NCBI GenBank assembly: GCA_003049485.1
Contig: PYST01000001.1
Coordinates: 283,484-347,483, forward strand
Direction of reading: 5' to 3'
Length of the DNA: 64,000 nucleotides
Source: Ophioceras dolichostomum
Lineage: Eukaryota; Ascomycota; Sordariomycetes; Magnaporthales; Ophioceraceae
Part shown: in pieces, positions 49,056 to 59,535 of the stretch
Numbering within the stretch: position 1 is the stretch's first letter
Layout of the letters: each line of letters starts with the position of its first letter
The notes under the pieces: generated by a model
Database searches by the model: none
What the model saw: only the letters and a program-made list of their open reading frames with translations
Told to the model about the DNA's origin: nothing
Made by a program: the position numbers and the translations under genes

Positions 49056-52000
49056 ATGATGCTCACGAATCCCCTCCACCGGTTCTCTCCCTACCATGCC
49101 TTGCCTTCGAACACGCTGCTGTCGAACGGACACATGCCACAAGGCCATCTGCACACTGCAGGGCTGGACACGCTCGCCCAAGGCTCCCACTATGCCATGC
49201 AACAGCTGCAACAGCACGTGGGAGTGCACAACCCGCATCTCGCCCGGGCTGGGCCGCAGATGAAGCACCGCCAGCACCCATACGGACCAGCAGGTCGGGT
49301 CGCCTCGGCGGCCGGTCCCATCCGCAGAAGGATCAGCCGAGCCTGCGACCAGTGCAACCAGCTGCGCACCAAGTGCGACGGCCAGCACCCGTGTGCCCAC
49401 TGCATCGAGTTCGGCCTCGGCTGCGAGTACATCCGCGAGCGCAAGAAGCGCGGCAAGGCCTCTCGCAAGGACTTGGCCCAGCAGGCGGCTGCCCAGGCTG
49501 CGGCGGCGGCGGGCCAAAATGGGCAGAAGTCGCCCAGTCAGAACGGAGACGCCGGGGAGAGCAAATCCGTTGTGGGCGGCAACAATGGTGTGAAGTCCAT
49601 GAGCGACGGGCACCCCAGCCCAGATAGGGATCTCGATGCTGCCGACGCGATACAGCGAAGCCAAAGGACGGGCAGCATCGATAGCCTAGACGACATGGAC
49701 CAATCCCACCTCGCCGGTCATCACCCAGGCGCACTCGGCCGCGAGCTTGACAGTCCCGGGCCGCTCGACCTCAACGGCTATGGCAGCGTGCACAATACGT
49801 ACGACCGCCAGGGCATGGGTGCACACATGATGGGCGGCCCGACCCACGGCGGCTACTCGACGCAAGGGACAATGTCGAGCTATCCAGACCTGCCATACAG
49901 CCTGCAAACGCAGAGCCCAACGAGCTACTCCGGTGGAGCATCTTATCGCATCGGCACCAGCCCGCTCAGCGCCTATCCCGGCATGGGCGGCGAGACCACG
50001 TCGCCGGGATGGATGTCCATGTCATCACCACCACCCCAGCCCCAGCCCCAGCCTACGCATCAGCACCAGCAGCAACAATACCAGCAGCCACCGCACATGT
50101 CTCAGGCTCAGCAACAACAGCAGCACCAACAACAGCAGCAGCAGCAGCAAAGCCAGGCCGGCTACGGGTACTCGCAGCACCTGCGCTACCCCGTGCTGGA
50201 GCCCCTCGTGCCGCACCTGGGCAACATCATCCCGCTCTCGCTGGCCTGCGACCTGGTGGACCTGTACTTCGCTAGCTCCTCTTCGGCGCAGATGCACCCC
50301 ATGTCGCCGTACGTACTGGGGTTCGTCTTCCGCAAGCGCTCGTTCCTGCACCCGAGCAAGCCCCGGCCCTGCCAGCCAGCGCTGCTGGCGAGCATCCTGT
50401 GGGTGGCCGCGCAGACCAGCGACGCGCCGTTCCTGACGGGCGTGCCCTCGGCTCGCGGCAAGATCTGCCAGAAGCTTCTGGAGCTCACGGTCAGCCTGCT
50501 GAAGCCCCTGATCCACACCCCCTCGGGCGACGTCTCGCCCGTGTCCAGCCCCGTCATCGACGGCGTGGCTCTCGGCGGACTGGGCGTGGCCATGCCCGGC
50601 TCCATCAGCATGGAGGCCCTCTCCAGCGAGACGGGCGCGTTTGGTGCCGCTGGCACGTTGGACGACGTCGTGACGTACATCCACCTCGCCACGGTGGTGT
50701 CGGCGAGCGAGTACAAGGGCGCCAGCCTCCGCTGGTGGAACGCGGCGTGGTCTCTGGCCCGCGAGCTCAAGCTCGGCCGCGAGCTGCCCCAGAACGCGCC
50801 CTCGATGCACCCCAGGAGCGACCTCGACGCCGACGCCGACGACGACGAGCTCGCGGGCGCCGTCCCCGGTTCCATAACCGAGGAGGAGCGCGAGGAGCGC
50901 CGCCGCATCTGGTGGCTCGTCTACATCGTCGACCGCCACCTGGCGCTCTGCTACAACAGGCCGCTCTTCCTGCTCGACATCGAGTGCGACGGCCTCATGC
51001 AGCCCATGGACGACACGGACTACCAGAACGGCGAGTTCCACCTCGGCGGCGGCCTGTCCTCCTCGTCGTACGCGGCCGCCACCGACCCCAGCATCATCGT
51101 GCTGGCCGACGGCACCGGCACCGGCGCCGCCGGTGGCGCCGGCCAGCAGCCGCATCAGCAGCCGGGCCAGCGCATGCGCGGCCCCGTGTTCGAATGCACC
51201 GGCCACAGCATCTTCGGCTACTTCCTGCCCCTGATGACCATCCTGGGCGAGATCGTCGACCTGCACCACGCGCGCAACCACCCGCGCTTCGGCGTCAGCT
51301 TCCGGTCCCACCGCGAGTGGGACGACCAGACGTCCGAGATCACGCGCCACCTGGAGATGTACGAGCGCAGCCTGAAGAGGTTCGAGCAGCGCCACCTCAG
51401 CAGCATGGCCCACGCGTCGGGCCACGTCTCGGCCCACTCGCACGCCGCCGCCGTCGCCGTCGACGCCGCGAAGGCCGCTGCCGCCAACGCCGCCGCCACG
51501 ACCGCCGCCAACGCCGGTGGTGTCGTCGCCTCGTCCTCCTCCGCCGTGGCGGTTGCTGCTGCAGCAGCGGCCGCCGCCGGTGGTGCAGACGACGGCAGCA
51601 GCGTCGTCGGCGACGCCATCAACGCCGGCCCCCACGACGTCGTCGTCACATCTCCCTCGGCCCTCTCCGTGCACAGCGTCCACACCGCCTCCTCGTCCCG
51701 CATGACCGAGTCCGACGTGCAGACCCGCATCGTGCTCGCATACGGCACGCACGTCATGCACGTGCTGCACATCCTGCTCACGGGAAAGTGGGACCCCATC
51801 AACCTGCTGGACGACAACGACCTCTGGATCTCGTCGCAGGGCTTCATCACGGCGACGGGGCACGCCGTCGACGCGGCAGAGGCCATCAGCTCAATCCTCG
51901 AGTTCGACCCGGGCCTGGAGTTCATGCCCTTCTTCTTCGGGATCTACCTGCTGCAAGGGTCGTTCCTCCTGCTGCTCATCGCCGACAAGCTGCAGAGCGA

Positions 52001-52336
52001 GGCGAGCCCTTCGGTCGTGAAGGCGTGCGAGACCATCATTAGGGCGCATGAGGCTTGTGTGGTGACGCTTAATACTGAGTACCAGGTTAGTATATCTCTC
52101 TCTGACGTTTATTACCCTCCGACTTTATCGACTGCCTAGATGTCCATTCAGCACACACGCTAACTGGAGGGTTGTCTATCTGCCTATTACAGCGCAACTT
52201 CAGCAAGGTCATGCGCAGCGCCCTCGCTCAGGTCCGCGGCCGCGTGCCCGAGGACCTCGGCGAGCAGCACCAGCGCCGTCGCGAGCTGTTGGCGTTGTAT
52301 CGCTGGACTGGCGATGGTACCGGCTTGGCTCTGTGA
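49056..52336 (+). CDS. xyr1: Xylanase/cellulase transcriptional activator, XlnR/Xyr1 type (Zn2Cys6)
   Basis: Exons 49056-52085 and 52193-52336 give 1057 residues. This nuclear activator switches on hemicellulase, cellulase and D-xylose catabolism genes. The Zn2Cys6 cluster has cysteines at 97, 100, 107, 113, 116 and 123 ([28 protein letters not shown]), followed by a basic linker [14 protein letters not shown] Gln/His-rich tract lies at about 325-370. The middle homology region starts near 375 ([16 protein letters not shown]) and includes [17 protein letters not shown] and [20 protein letters not shown]. The end ...[20 protein letters not shown] to [11 protein letters not shown] is diagnostic and is split by the intron in the family's usual place. 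It is about 100-180 residues longer than the usual 875-950 because of the Gln tract and an Ala/Ser/Val-rich insert at about 788-868. MM at the start leaves 49059 as an alternative ATG. Confidence 0.96.
50030..50160. repeat. CAG/CAA-rich tract coding a Gln/His/Pro-rich segment
   Basis: Imperfect CAG, CAA and CAC codons in the xyr1-type gene encode the Gln-rich tract at about residues 325-370, between the zinc cluster and the middle homology region. The mixed codons suggest an old, partly stabilised expansion. Confidence 0.85.
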
Positions 52337-53671
52337 GGCAGGCAGTCTTCGGATGCTGCCGGTGCTCGTCACTCTTTAGTTTTGCTACTCCACCGTTTAT
52401 GATCGTTCCTTGTTTTCGGTGTTTCCTGTGTGGCACTGTCTTTTCGCCTGTCTTCTCTCGCTGTCTTGACTTCTGTCGGCGTACGTGGTTGTAGGGGTGG
52501 TGGTGTGTTTGTCCTGCGTGCTTTTGCGCTTTCTTCTTCCGGTGTTTGAAAACATAACTGGGAGTGCTCTCTATTTATCTACCTATTCATCTATGGGGGA
52601 GACAGGATCTTGGGTCTTTTTGATGCTTTTCACTTTGTCTACCTGGTATCTGCGCTGTCGAGTCGCACTTTGAGGGACGGGACCGCTGTGGCACAGAGTA
52701 ACAATTACAGATTGGGAAATGCTTTTTCAAGGCTGTTCAGTGCGTGGACGCAAACTTCTTGGATCTCTGTATGACAGACGGAATGGGAGTGATGGCCGCT
52801 ATTTAAGCCAAAGGGCAAGGAAGGATGCCGCGTGTGTATTTGTTTGCGCATTGTTTGACAAACTGCTCCGAGGCTATACATCGGGAGGCACTTCTGACGT
52901 CACGCGAGATGTTGGATGCTGCTCCTAGCCTCAGATTCGATTTCTTCTTGGAAACATACATTAGTTTGAGATCTGCCCGACACAAATTCATTAAACAGCA
53001 AGTTCGCAAGCTCAAAGAGGACCAAACTTAACAAAAGTAAATGCCATAGTTATTCGTTTCTCCCATCTTCGCATATAAAATGGGTTTGTGCACAATTCTT
53101 TCTCCCTTTTTTTCCCGCGCGCGCGTTATATACAGCCGTTCCGCCAAACCTCCAGTCGATCCTGAACTCGATCAAGGGTACCACGATGGCTACCATGGTA
53201 GGAACAGCGAAGTACCATCCTACTTGATAATATCACAGCTCTTTCGGTCACAGCAGATATTCACGGCCGAACCTGCCATCCAGTCTCGACTCGTTAGTGC
53301 CTAACAGTCGTAGAATCGGTCAAGGAGCTGCTCGAATCTGCTGTCGGAGGGTGGTGCCGTGCCCCGAGATGGCACGGTCATGAAAGGAGAGAAAGTCCCA
53401 GTCCGCGTTCATGCCCTCGTTACAAGCAGCCTTGATGCCAGGCTTGAATGACGTTGGCCGACTCTGGAGGTCCAGGGATGCGGACCATGTGTTCCATCTT
53501 GTATTTCGGCGGCGAAACGGACGTCTTAGAGTCTTGGTAGATCATCGGTCGCAACAATTCTAATTGTGCTTCCTCCCTAACGTGGCCAGTCCGACACAGT
53601 TCCCCTTGTTTGCTGTACCTGTAGCCAGCTTAGTCCAAATACCATTACATGATAAGAGTAATGCCAGTTCA
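52337..53671. other. Intergenic region 3' of the xyr1-type gene
   Basis: No supported gene. Short frames only. The base composition becomes more AT-rich toward 52.9-53.8 kb, where the kinase-like relic begins. Confidence 0.5.
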
Positions 53672-54236
53672 TCACAGCGGAAAAGTTATTCTCTCAGTCG
53701 TATCAGTCCGTTGCATGGTCTGCATCCATCTGGTGAAATCGGTGAACACCACTCGGATTCGAACCTCGACTAGGATGACGTTGTGTAGCTCGGAGTCGGC
53801 GCGCATTATTGAGAAGGGTGCTAGAAGATCAAAGCCTATCCTTGAGACGACTAGCTAGAAACTCCTCCTAGGCGAGGGGCTCCCTGCCTTGCTCGTTCGT
53901 CGCTCCGACCTGGACATCTAAGACCACCAACGTACTGACGCTTTCGACCAATACTTCCCCGTAGCAGCTGGGGATCAGGTCGCCGTGCACGTACTTTAGT
54001 CTCTCGTACATCATCTTTTCGTTATCGAGTTCAGCGTCGAAACTTTGCTTCAGCCTTTTCAGGACGAAGCTGGAAGGGAGAAACCAAGCCCGTCGCATCT
54101 CAGCCAAAGATTTCTTAATGAAGGCCGGTAGGTTGGCGATCAGGACAAGGAGGACAGGGAGCCAGATGCCGCGCAGTACTGTACGGCGAAGCACTTTGGG
54201 ATGATGATTCCCGGGCTTCTCGGCGGCAGCAGTCAT
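53672..54236 (-). pseudogene. Decayed fungal kinase-like gene
   Basis: From ATG 54236 the frame is open for 122 codons and contains a kinase-like N-lobe: FVLKRLKQSFDAELDNEKMM, then YERLKYVHGDLIPSCYGE and LVVLDV. It resembles fungal APH/PKc-like proteins of unknown substrate. It then meets TAG (53868-53870), continues EEFLASRLKDRL, and meets TGA (53829-53831). A different frame starting at about 53806 carries the expected catalytic loop, RADSELHNVILV (D-x4-N), and a DF motif (VVFTDFTRW), ending at TGA 53672-53674. Two stops plus a frame change make a functional single product unlikely. Both stops could arise by C-to-T change (CAG to TAG, CGA to TGA), as in repeat-induced point mutation, but this is inference. 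Removal of the stops by unseen introns is the alternative; no good splice pair was seen. Confidence 0.6.
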
Positions 54237-55255
54237 TTAAATGAAAGTACAAAACGTTCAGGGTAAGGAATACGGGAAGTATGTAGTAGTTTGTAGGTAC
54301 CTAGTTAGTAGGGGAACGCCCACAAACCAACCATGAAAGGGCTCAACGTGAAGGTTGAGTGCTTGGCTGAACGACTTCGGGGCAATCCTAAATCATTGTC
54401 AGTGACATCGACCATGGGAGGTGGGTGATGGAAACTCTAATCATCTTCTATGATGATGACTTCCGCCTCCTCTTCAAGCTCGGAAGGAGGTGGACAGAAC
54501 CCCAAACCCTGAAGCCAAAAGGGCTGGTCTTGGGTCGCATGGGATCGTCATCACCGGGGTCACCGGGCGGTAACGGCAACGATTTTTGCAAGTGACCTTG
54601 TTTCTGCAGTCTTCTTTCGTCTTCCCCTGCCTTTGTATGTCTTATAGCAGACATACTCAGCCATGCAGGCAGGCAGGCACATTCATCTCTGATGACCTTT
54701 TCAAGCCTCGAGGGATTTGACTAACCGTGTCGGAGAAGGCGAGTTGTCGGTGCTGAGGTCGACCACTCTCAACTTCTCGCTCCTATCGGATTGATTAGTA
54801 GCACAACCGGACCACCGATGCACTGAAAACCCCTGATGAGTCTAATTTTCACTAATAAGTGCATCGACCAGGTTTCTCAACAAGCAAGGAAGGAGCAGGG
54901 CGAAGGAAGTCCGGGGTCATCCCCACAATCACGACTACAAGTTGCCTATTCAGGAAATTCAACTGAGCGCACAGACCCCACAGCCGCAGAGCCGCACTGA
55001 AAGAGAAGCTGTAGATATCAATCAAGAATATCGAACGCTCTGGCAAGGGGATGAATATTCAGAGAGCTCTGGTTGATCCGATGGATGATGTTCCATGAAA
55101 TTTGGCCTCCCTGAACTCGGCTGGCTGAGTCATGCGCGTCAGAGCCCCACATTCCCGCCCCCAACCACACAAACTCACTCCTCCGTCCCGCCCCTCCACC
55201 ATCAACAAGCCCTTATGATCTTGCTGTCTCCTACATCCTTCCAACAATTCAAGAC
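54237..55255. other. Intergenic region before tRNA-Pro
   Basis: No supported gene. Contains a GTAGGTACCTAG motif near 54293 and short chance frames, including a hydrophobic one at 54852-55046 (-). Confidence 0.5.
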
Positions 55256-55364
55256 GGGCTTCGTGGTCTAGGGGTATGATTTGACCTTCGGGTAAACGTT
55301 TATCCGTTCCGGTTTACCGGAATCCCACTGGTCGAGGTCCCGGGTTCGAATCCCGGCGAAGCCC
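55256..55364 (+). tRNA. tRNA-Pro (anticodon CGG) with intron
   Basis: The acceptor stem GGGCTTC pairs with GAAGCCC. A box TGGTCTAGGGG and B box GGTTCGAATCC (55343-55353) are present. The T arm CCCGGGTTCGAATCCCGG is perfect. The anticodon stem TGACC (55282-55286) pairs with GGTCG (55330-55334) with one U-G pair. The loop TTCGGG is interrupted after position 37 by a 36-bp intron (about 55293-55328). The anticodon CGG (55289-55291) reads CCG codons. A T5 run at 55368-55372 fits RNA polymerase III termination. The D arm matches the usual fungal tRNA-Pro pattern GGTCTAGGGGTATGATT. Confidence 0.95.
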
Positions 55365-55367
55365 TCC

Positions 55368-55372
55368 TTTTT
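55368..55372 (+). terminator. Pol III terminator of tRNA-Pro
   Basis: A run of five T residues begins 4 bp after the tRNA 3' end. Confidence 0.8.
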
Positions 55373-57213
55373 GGCGATTCCGACGACTTGTCGCCAACCC
55401 AGGTCGTTTTTTGGTGTTTCCAACCTAGTACCTGCTTGGAAAAATATCCGCAGACTGTTGTTGGGTCAGTGACCTTTGTGTGTCTGTGTGATTACAGATT
55501 ACCTTTCACCGTCGGCCATTGGAGCACTGATGCATATGCATTCCGAGGTTGTGATGATGACTTGGTTTGTATCATATTTTACTGACAGAGGCGGTCGCGA
55601 GTCTCGAGCTTACGGCTCACATTTAGTCTTCTTCCGTTGAGATCTCAACCCAGTGAACGTGCATTTCCTTGCCAGCTTCTCCCCATTGAGAAAGCTGTGG
55701 CGTGTGCTCATACTGATTGCCCCTCTGCAAAAGTTACTGGCACCTCACTCCCACAAATCCGCAGTTCATTTCTAGGCATCTGTTGTGGTCTACAGCCGTG
55801 AGGCATATTCTGCCGGACCACTCCTTGAGATCCCTCCTTCAAGTTTCCCCTCAAGTCCCCCTTCTCCAACCACTCCGTACTATGTGTATGCAATTAAGTT
55901 TTCCATAGCTGTTGGAGATTTGCGAAAAAAATCCCTTGCTATGATGCGAGCTGGAAGTAAACACAGGGCCTTAGGATCCCGGGAGCTATGGGTCTGTCAG
56001 CGGACCGGTGCAACAACCTACTTCGACAGACAAGGCTACGCCACAGGCCAAAAAGCTCATGCAGCCATCCAAATGATTTGGACTTGGATGTTGAGCACCG
56101 TTCTACGGATTCTGACGGCCGATCACCCATCTGCTCAACCAAGCCGCCTCGGCCCGCTCCATCGGCCAACGCACTTTCTTGGCCATCATCACGCAACTTG
56201 ATCCACCACACTTGTTCAATCACGGCCCCTTCATGACGGCCGGCTCAAGAAGCTTATAATTCCACAAGCTCTGGAAGTGCCACAGAATCTAACTACTATA
56301 AGTCGACTAATAAACACACGTCTATTAACTCATGCTCGACATAATCTCAATGACTACTGGCCCGCTGGCGGTCCAGCGGCCACGGCCCAGGCTCGGTGGC
56401 CGTGATAGACCTGTTGTTGCCCAAACAACGCAACGCCAAGCTCGAGACACAAGGCGGGCTACAGTGCCATCAGCATCACAAACGTCGAGATTTTTCTTCC
56501 ACCCAGTCCCAGTCCTGCACATGCCAGACTGCCCAGCAGCGAAGATAGCATTTTTATCCCTCCTCCACTGGCCTCGTCCAGCAAGGCTCGCTGGGGCCAC
56601 CAATCTCAAACTACATCATGGCAAACCAGATCCGGGGCTATTCTCTTCAATCTGGCCTTGCTGGCTGGAAAGGTTGGCAGAGAGTAAAGATAGGTACTAG
56701 GTGTCCACCTACCTAAAAGCGGGAAACAAGAGGCTAGGGGCAAATCGAGAAAGGAGGGTATGTAGGCCCCCTAGATTCTGGTCTACCTACCCAAGCACTT
56801 ACCACATGACATCTTGCAGCTCGAGCGTACTTTCGTATCCTTTGAGATATCTATAAATCACTCCGATCAAGGGCGATACCAGGGGGGTATGGCTGCTCCT
56901 CTCTCTCCGATATGCCCTCTGATTCTGCTCTTCCTCCGCGATTAGTTCCTGCGGGTTTGATACCTGCTCCTGTCAATTCCAGGGGGTTTCCCAAGTCGAG
57001 TCTAGCCCATACGCGTACCTGGGCCATGATGTTGGGCGTTTGCCCTCGTAATGAGCTGTCAGCCTACCTAGGCCAAGAGATCGGCACATTCGGTATCGAT
57101 TCACAGTTCATCGAAAGGGAGTAAGAAAGCAAGTTATCTCATTGGCACCAAAAGCAACCCCGAAAAAAGTCCCCTAAAAACCCGTGAAACCAAAAGAATC
57201 AACCTTTCACCCT
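55373..57213. other. Intergenic region between tRNA-Pro and the Asn/Gly/Arg gene
   Basis: No gene supported. The 139-codon frame at 55785-56201 (+) overlaps another + frame and a minus-strand frame and shows no family motif. CCTAGG-type motifs lie near 56690-56715 and 57065. Confidence 0.5.
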
Positions 57214-57800
57214 CTAGTCGTCGTCCTCCTTCTCCTCCTTAATTCTCTTCTCTTCCTCCTCCTCCTTTTCCTTCTTCACTTCCTTCTCAGCGGCAGCGGC
57301 CGCCGCGCTACCGCTGCTATCTCTATTGTTGCGATTACCGCTGCTATGGCGGTTACGCCGGCCGTTGCGCTCGCCGTTGTTGTTGCCGTTGTTGCGGTTA
57401 TTGCCGCGGTTGCTGCCGCTGCCGCTGCCGTTGCCGTTGCTGTTGCTGTTGCCGTTGCGACCTCCGTAGGAGGAACGGTGTTGGTGCTCAGGGTAGGAGC
57501 GCGGGCGTGCCTATACATCGGTAGTTGGCCGGTATTAGTTGTGCTTCAACTGCGGGAGTCATGTGCGTTGAAAGGTGGAAGCAAATATATATAGCTTACA
57601 CGCTCCACTTGGTGGGCATCGCCCACGGCGCCGGACCGGCCGAACCAAACCAAAGCGGAGTTCCGAGCGGCTCTTGATACCTCCGCCAACAACTCCCGCA
57701 CCTCCCTCCTTGTCAGATTGTTCCAATCGACCTGCGGCAGCAGGGCCCCATTCGGCGTGATATGGAGATTCGACACTACATCAGTCAGACCGTCTGGCAT
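57214..57800 (-). CDS. Unrecognised protein with Asn/Gly/Arg-rich and Lys/Glu-rich tail (about 165 aa)
   Basis: Minus-strand exons 57800-57600 and 57510-57214 join in phase (donor CGT|GTAAGC, acceptor TATAG|GCA). The first part is a compact, conserved-looking stretch: SNLHITPNGALLPQVDWN, LTRREVRELLAEVSRAARN, SALVWFGRSGAVGDAHQVER. The second exon is low complexity: ARPRSYPEHQHRSSYGGRN, many Asn-Gly, Arg-Asn and Ser-Gly pairs, then five Ala and a charged tail ending EEEEEKRIKEEKEDDD. The tail resembles RNA-binding or nucleolar disordered regions, but no function is claimed. The frame before the acceptor has an in-frame stop, which supports a real splice site. Two further upstream exons (57876-57830 and 58036-57951, Thr- and Gln/His-rich) would also join in phase, replacing the ATG at 57800, but no start codon was found for that longer form. 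The Leu/Val/Ala-rich plus-strand frame here is its antisense shadow. Confidence 0.55.
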
Positions 57801-57831
57801 GGCATGGAATATGGTAAGGTATTACGTACTG

Positions 57832-57855
57832 CTGGTGGTGGTGGTGGTGGTGGTG
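57832..57855. repeat. (GGT)n trinucleotide repeat
   Basis: About eight GGT units on the + strand. On the minus strand they would code Thr or His, depending on frame, if the alternative upstream exon of the neighbouring gene is used. Confidence 0.85.
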
Positions 57856-58036
57856 CTGTTGCTGTTGGCGTTGCTGCTGTTTGTTACAGTATGATTCGTT
57901 TGGCAATCTTTAATCCTGTGCGGTAAAGAGGAAGGCAAGCTAATACGTACTGCTGCTGGTGCCGCTGCTGGTGATGCCGTCGCCGGCGCGTCAGGTGATG
58001 TTGCGACCAGAGTTTGTGCGCTGCGTCGTGGGAAGC

Positions 58037-59225
58037 CTGCCAAATTTAAGATGAGACAACCAAACGTCAGTCAGCGTTACTTCCTAGATGTCGTTTTTCG
58101 TGTTCCTGCCTATTTGGCAGGTGTGCTGGCAGCTCCTTCGCAAAAAGCCCTTGGTTGCTCCTGACGAGCCATGGAAAGCCTGCCAATGTTGCAACCACGC
58201 GAACAATTTTCTGTCCGACTGGCAGCTTCGAGCTAGAAGCCCCCGTGAGCATCGAGACTTTGACCTTTTCACTCTGTCAGGCAGCTACCTAGGTATCTGG
58301 TAGGGGAAAACCCTGTTCCAGTTCAGCCACAGAGAACGGTGCATGGAGTCGTCTATTCAGGGACCAACCGTCTACATGCCTAAGGCCATGACTGTCCCAA
58401 ACTCATTCCCTTTTCTATATCCAATTATCTAGGTAGGTAGCTAGCTTCAGGTCTTCTTCATCTTTATCATTCTACTCATTTTGCGCGCGTTCATCAGTGA
58501 GGCAACTTATTATACCTATTTGCTCAGCGACATCTAGCGGACATCCCCTCCGTAGGCCCTATTCCTTCCGCTCATCGACATCGACAAACAAGACCATCAG
58601 GAAGGAGGAAGCTGCGAATGGCCAAAATAAGCATTCACAGGCTTCTTAAACGAAGGCGTGCACGGAAGGAAGGAACATGCACCTATGGCTATAGTACGCG
58701 GGCTGGCGGGTATGTGCTAGACATTTGGCGATAGCTTCGTATTCTGGTTTGGACCTATATCTTGATTCCATAGCAATCGAGACCACCAATAGAACAATGA
58801 GCAACGAAATGAATTCTTCTGTTTCAGAGTGCTTCTCTTGTTTAACACACAGAAATGCTTCCCGTTAAGATCCTTAGTCTCGAGCTCTCGAGCCTGGCGG
58901 ATCCAACAACACCAAGGCTGAACACCCTCCAATATTCTGCTAGACTCAGGTCTACCCATTGATTTCTCAAGGATGTCCAAAATGGAGCCGCCAGCCTTCG
59001 TATGCCTCGTCCTCCCGTTCACGTAAGACAACCACACGACCTGAGGCGGTTGGCCCCAGACGACGACACCTACATTTTGACGACATCGTGGAGGCTTTCT
59101 TCCATACCCTCAGCCCGAGAATCCAAACGCCAGGATCGCCTTCCACACCAGCAGGGGAGCGGCATGCGAGTCGCGGACAGCGCCGAGGCACGGCCAAATC
59201 TTCACACCTCGACCTTTGACACGGG
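58037..59225. other. Intergenic region
   Basis: No supported gene. A minus-strand frame at 58717-59037 lacks recognisable motifs. The segment 58037-58300 should hold the 5' side of the Asn/Gly/Arg gene. CCTAGGTA-type motifs occur near 58287 and 58430. Confidence 0.45.
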
Positions 59226-59535
59226 TAAGGAGATGGGGATGGAAGATTCGATCCATCACCATCCGCCCCCGTCCGCGCCACCGCAGCGGGAAATCTACCC
59301 CGTCCCCGAGTCGCCAACGTCTCGTACGCCAGCTTGGAGAAAAGAGCCCGATCGCCAGGGCGAGGCGTGGCGCCGAGCCGAACGAGTCGACGCCGTGGCG
59401 ACGACGGGCGCAGACCCGGAGCAGGAACGCCGCCTCGCCCGCCGACTGCATCCCATCGATAACCCGTCGGGGCGCACTACGATATCAGCGGGCAGGAAGC
59501 GGCCCGCCAGGCGCAGACTAGTAGAGAGGAGGTGA
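59226..59535 (+). CDS. Coding-like stretch, possible exon or gene remnant
   Basis: In this frame the sequence reads KEMGMEDSIHHHPPPSAPPQ, then EIYPVPESPTSRTPAWRKEP, then EQERRLARRLHPIDNPSGRT, ending at TGA 59533-59535. G and C are strongly favoured in third positions, unlike the neighbouring sequence, and the frame is longer than its surroundings would allow by chance. However, two other frames on this GC-rich segment are also open, and no family or splice partner was recognised. It may be the hydrophilic start or end of a gene whose other exons are decayed. Confidence 0.25.

Noticed and set aside
50025..51863. 612-codon minus-strand frame and 547-codon plus-strand frame (50399-52042) over the xyr1-type gene
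   Set aside because: Both are shadows of the GC-rich xyr1-type exon: they are Arg/Gly- or Val/Gly-rich and lack any family motif, while the zinc-cluster frame matches the regulator throughout.
57184..57594. Plus-strand Leu/Val/Ala-rich frame resembling a membrane protein
   Set aside because: It is the antisense of the Asn/Gly/Arg- and Lys/Glu-coding exon on the minus strand, which has in-phase splicing; the hydrophobic look comes from GTT, GCC and CTC complements.
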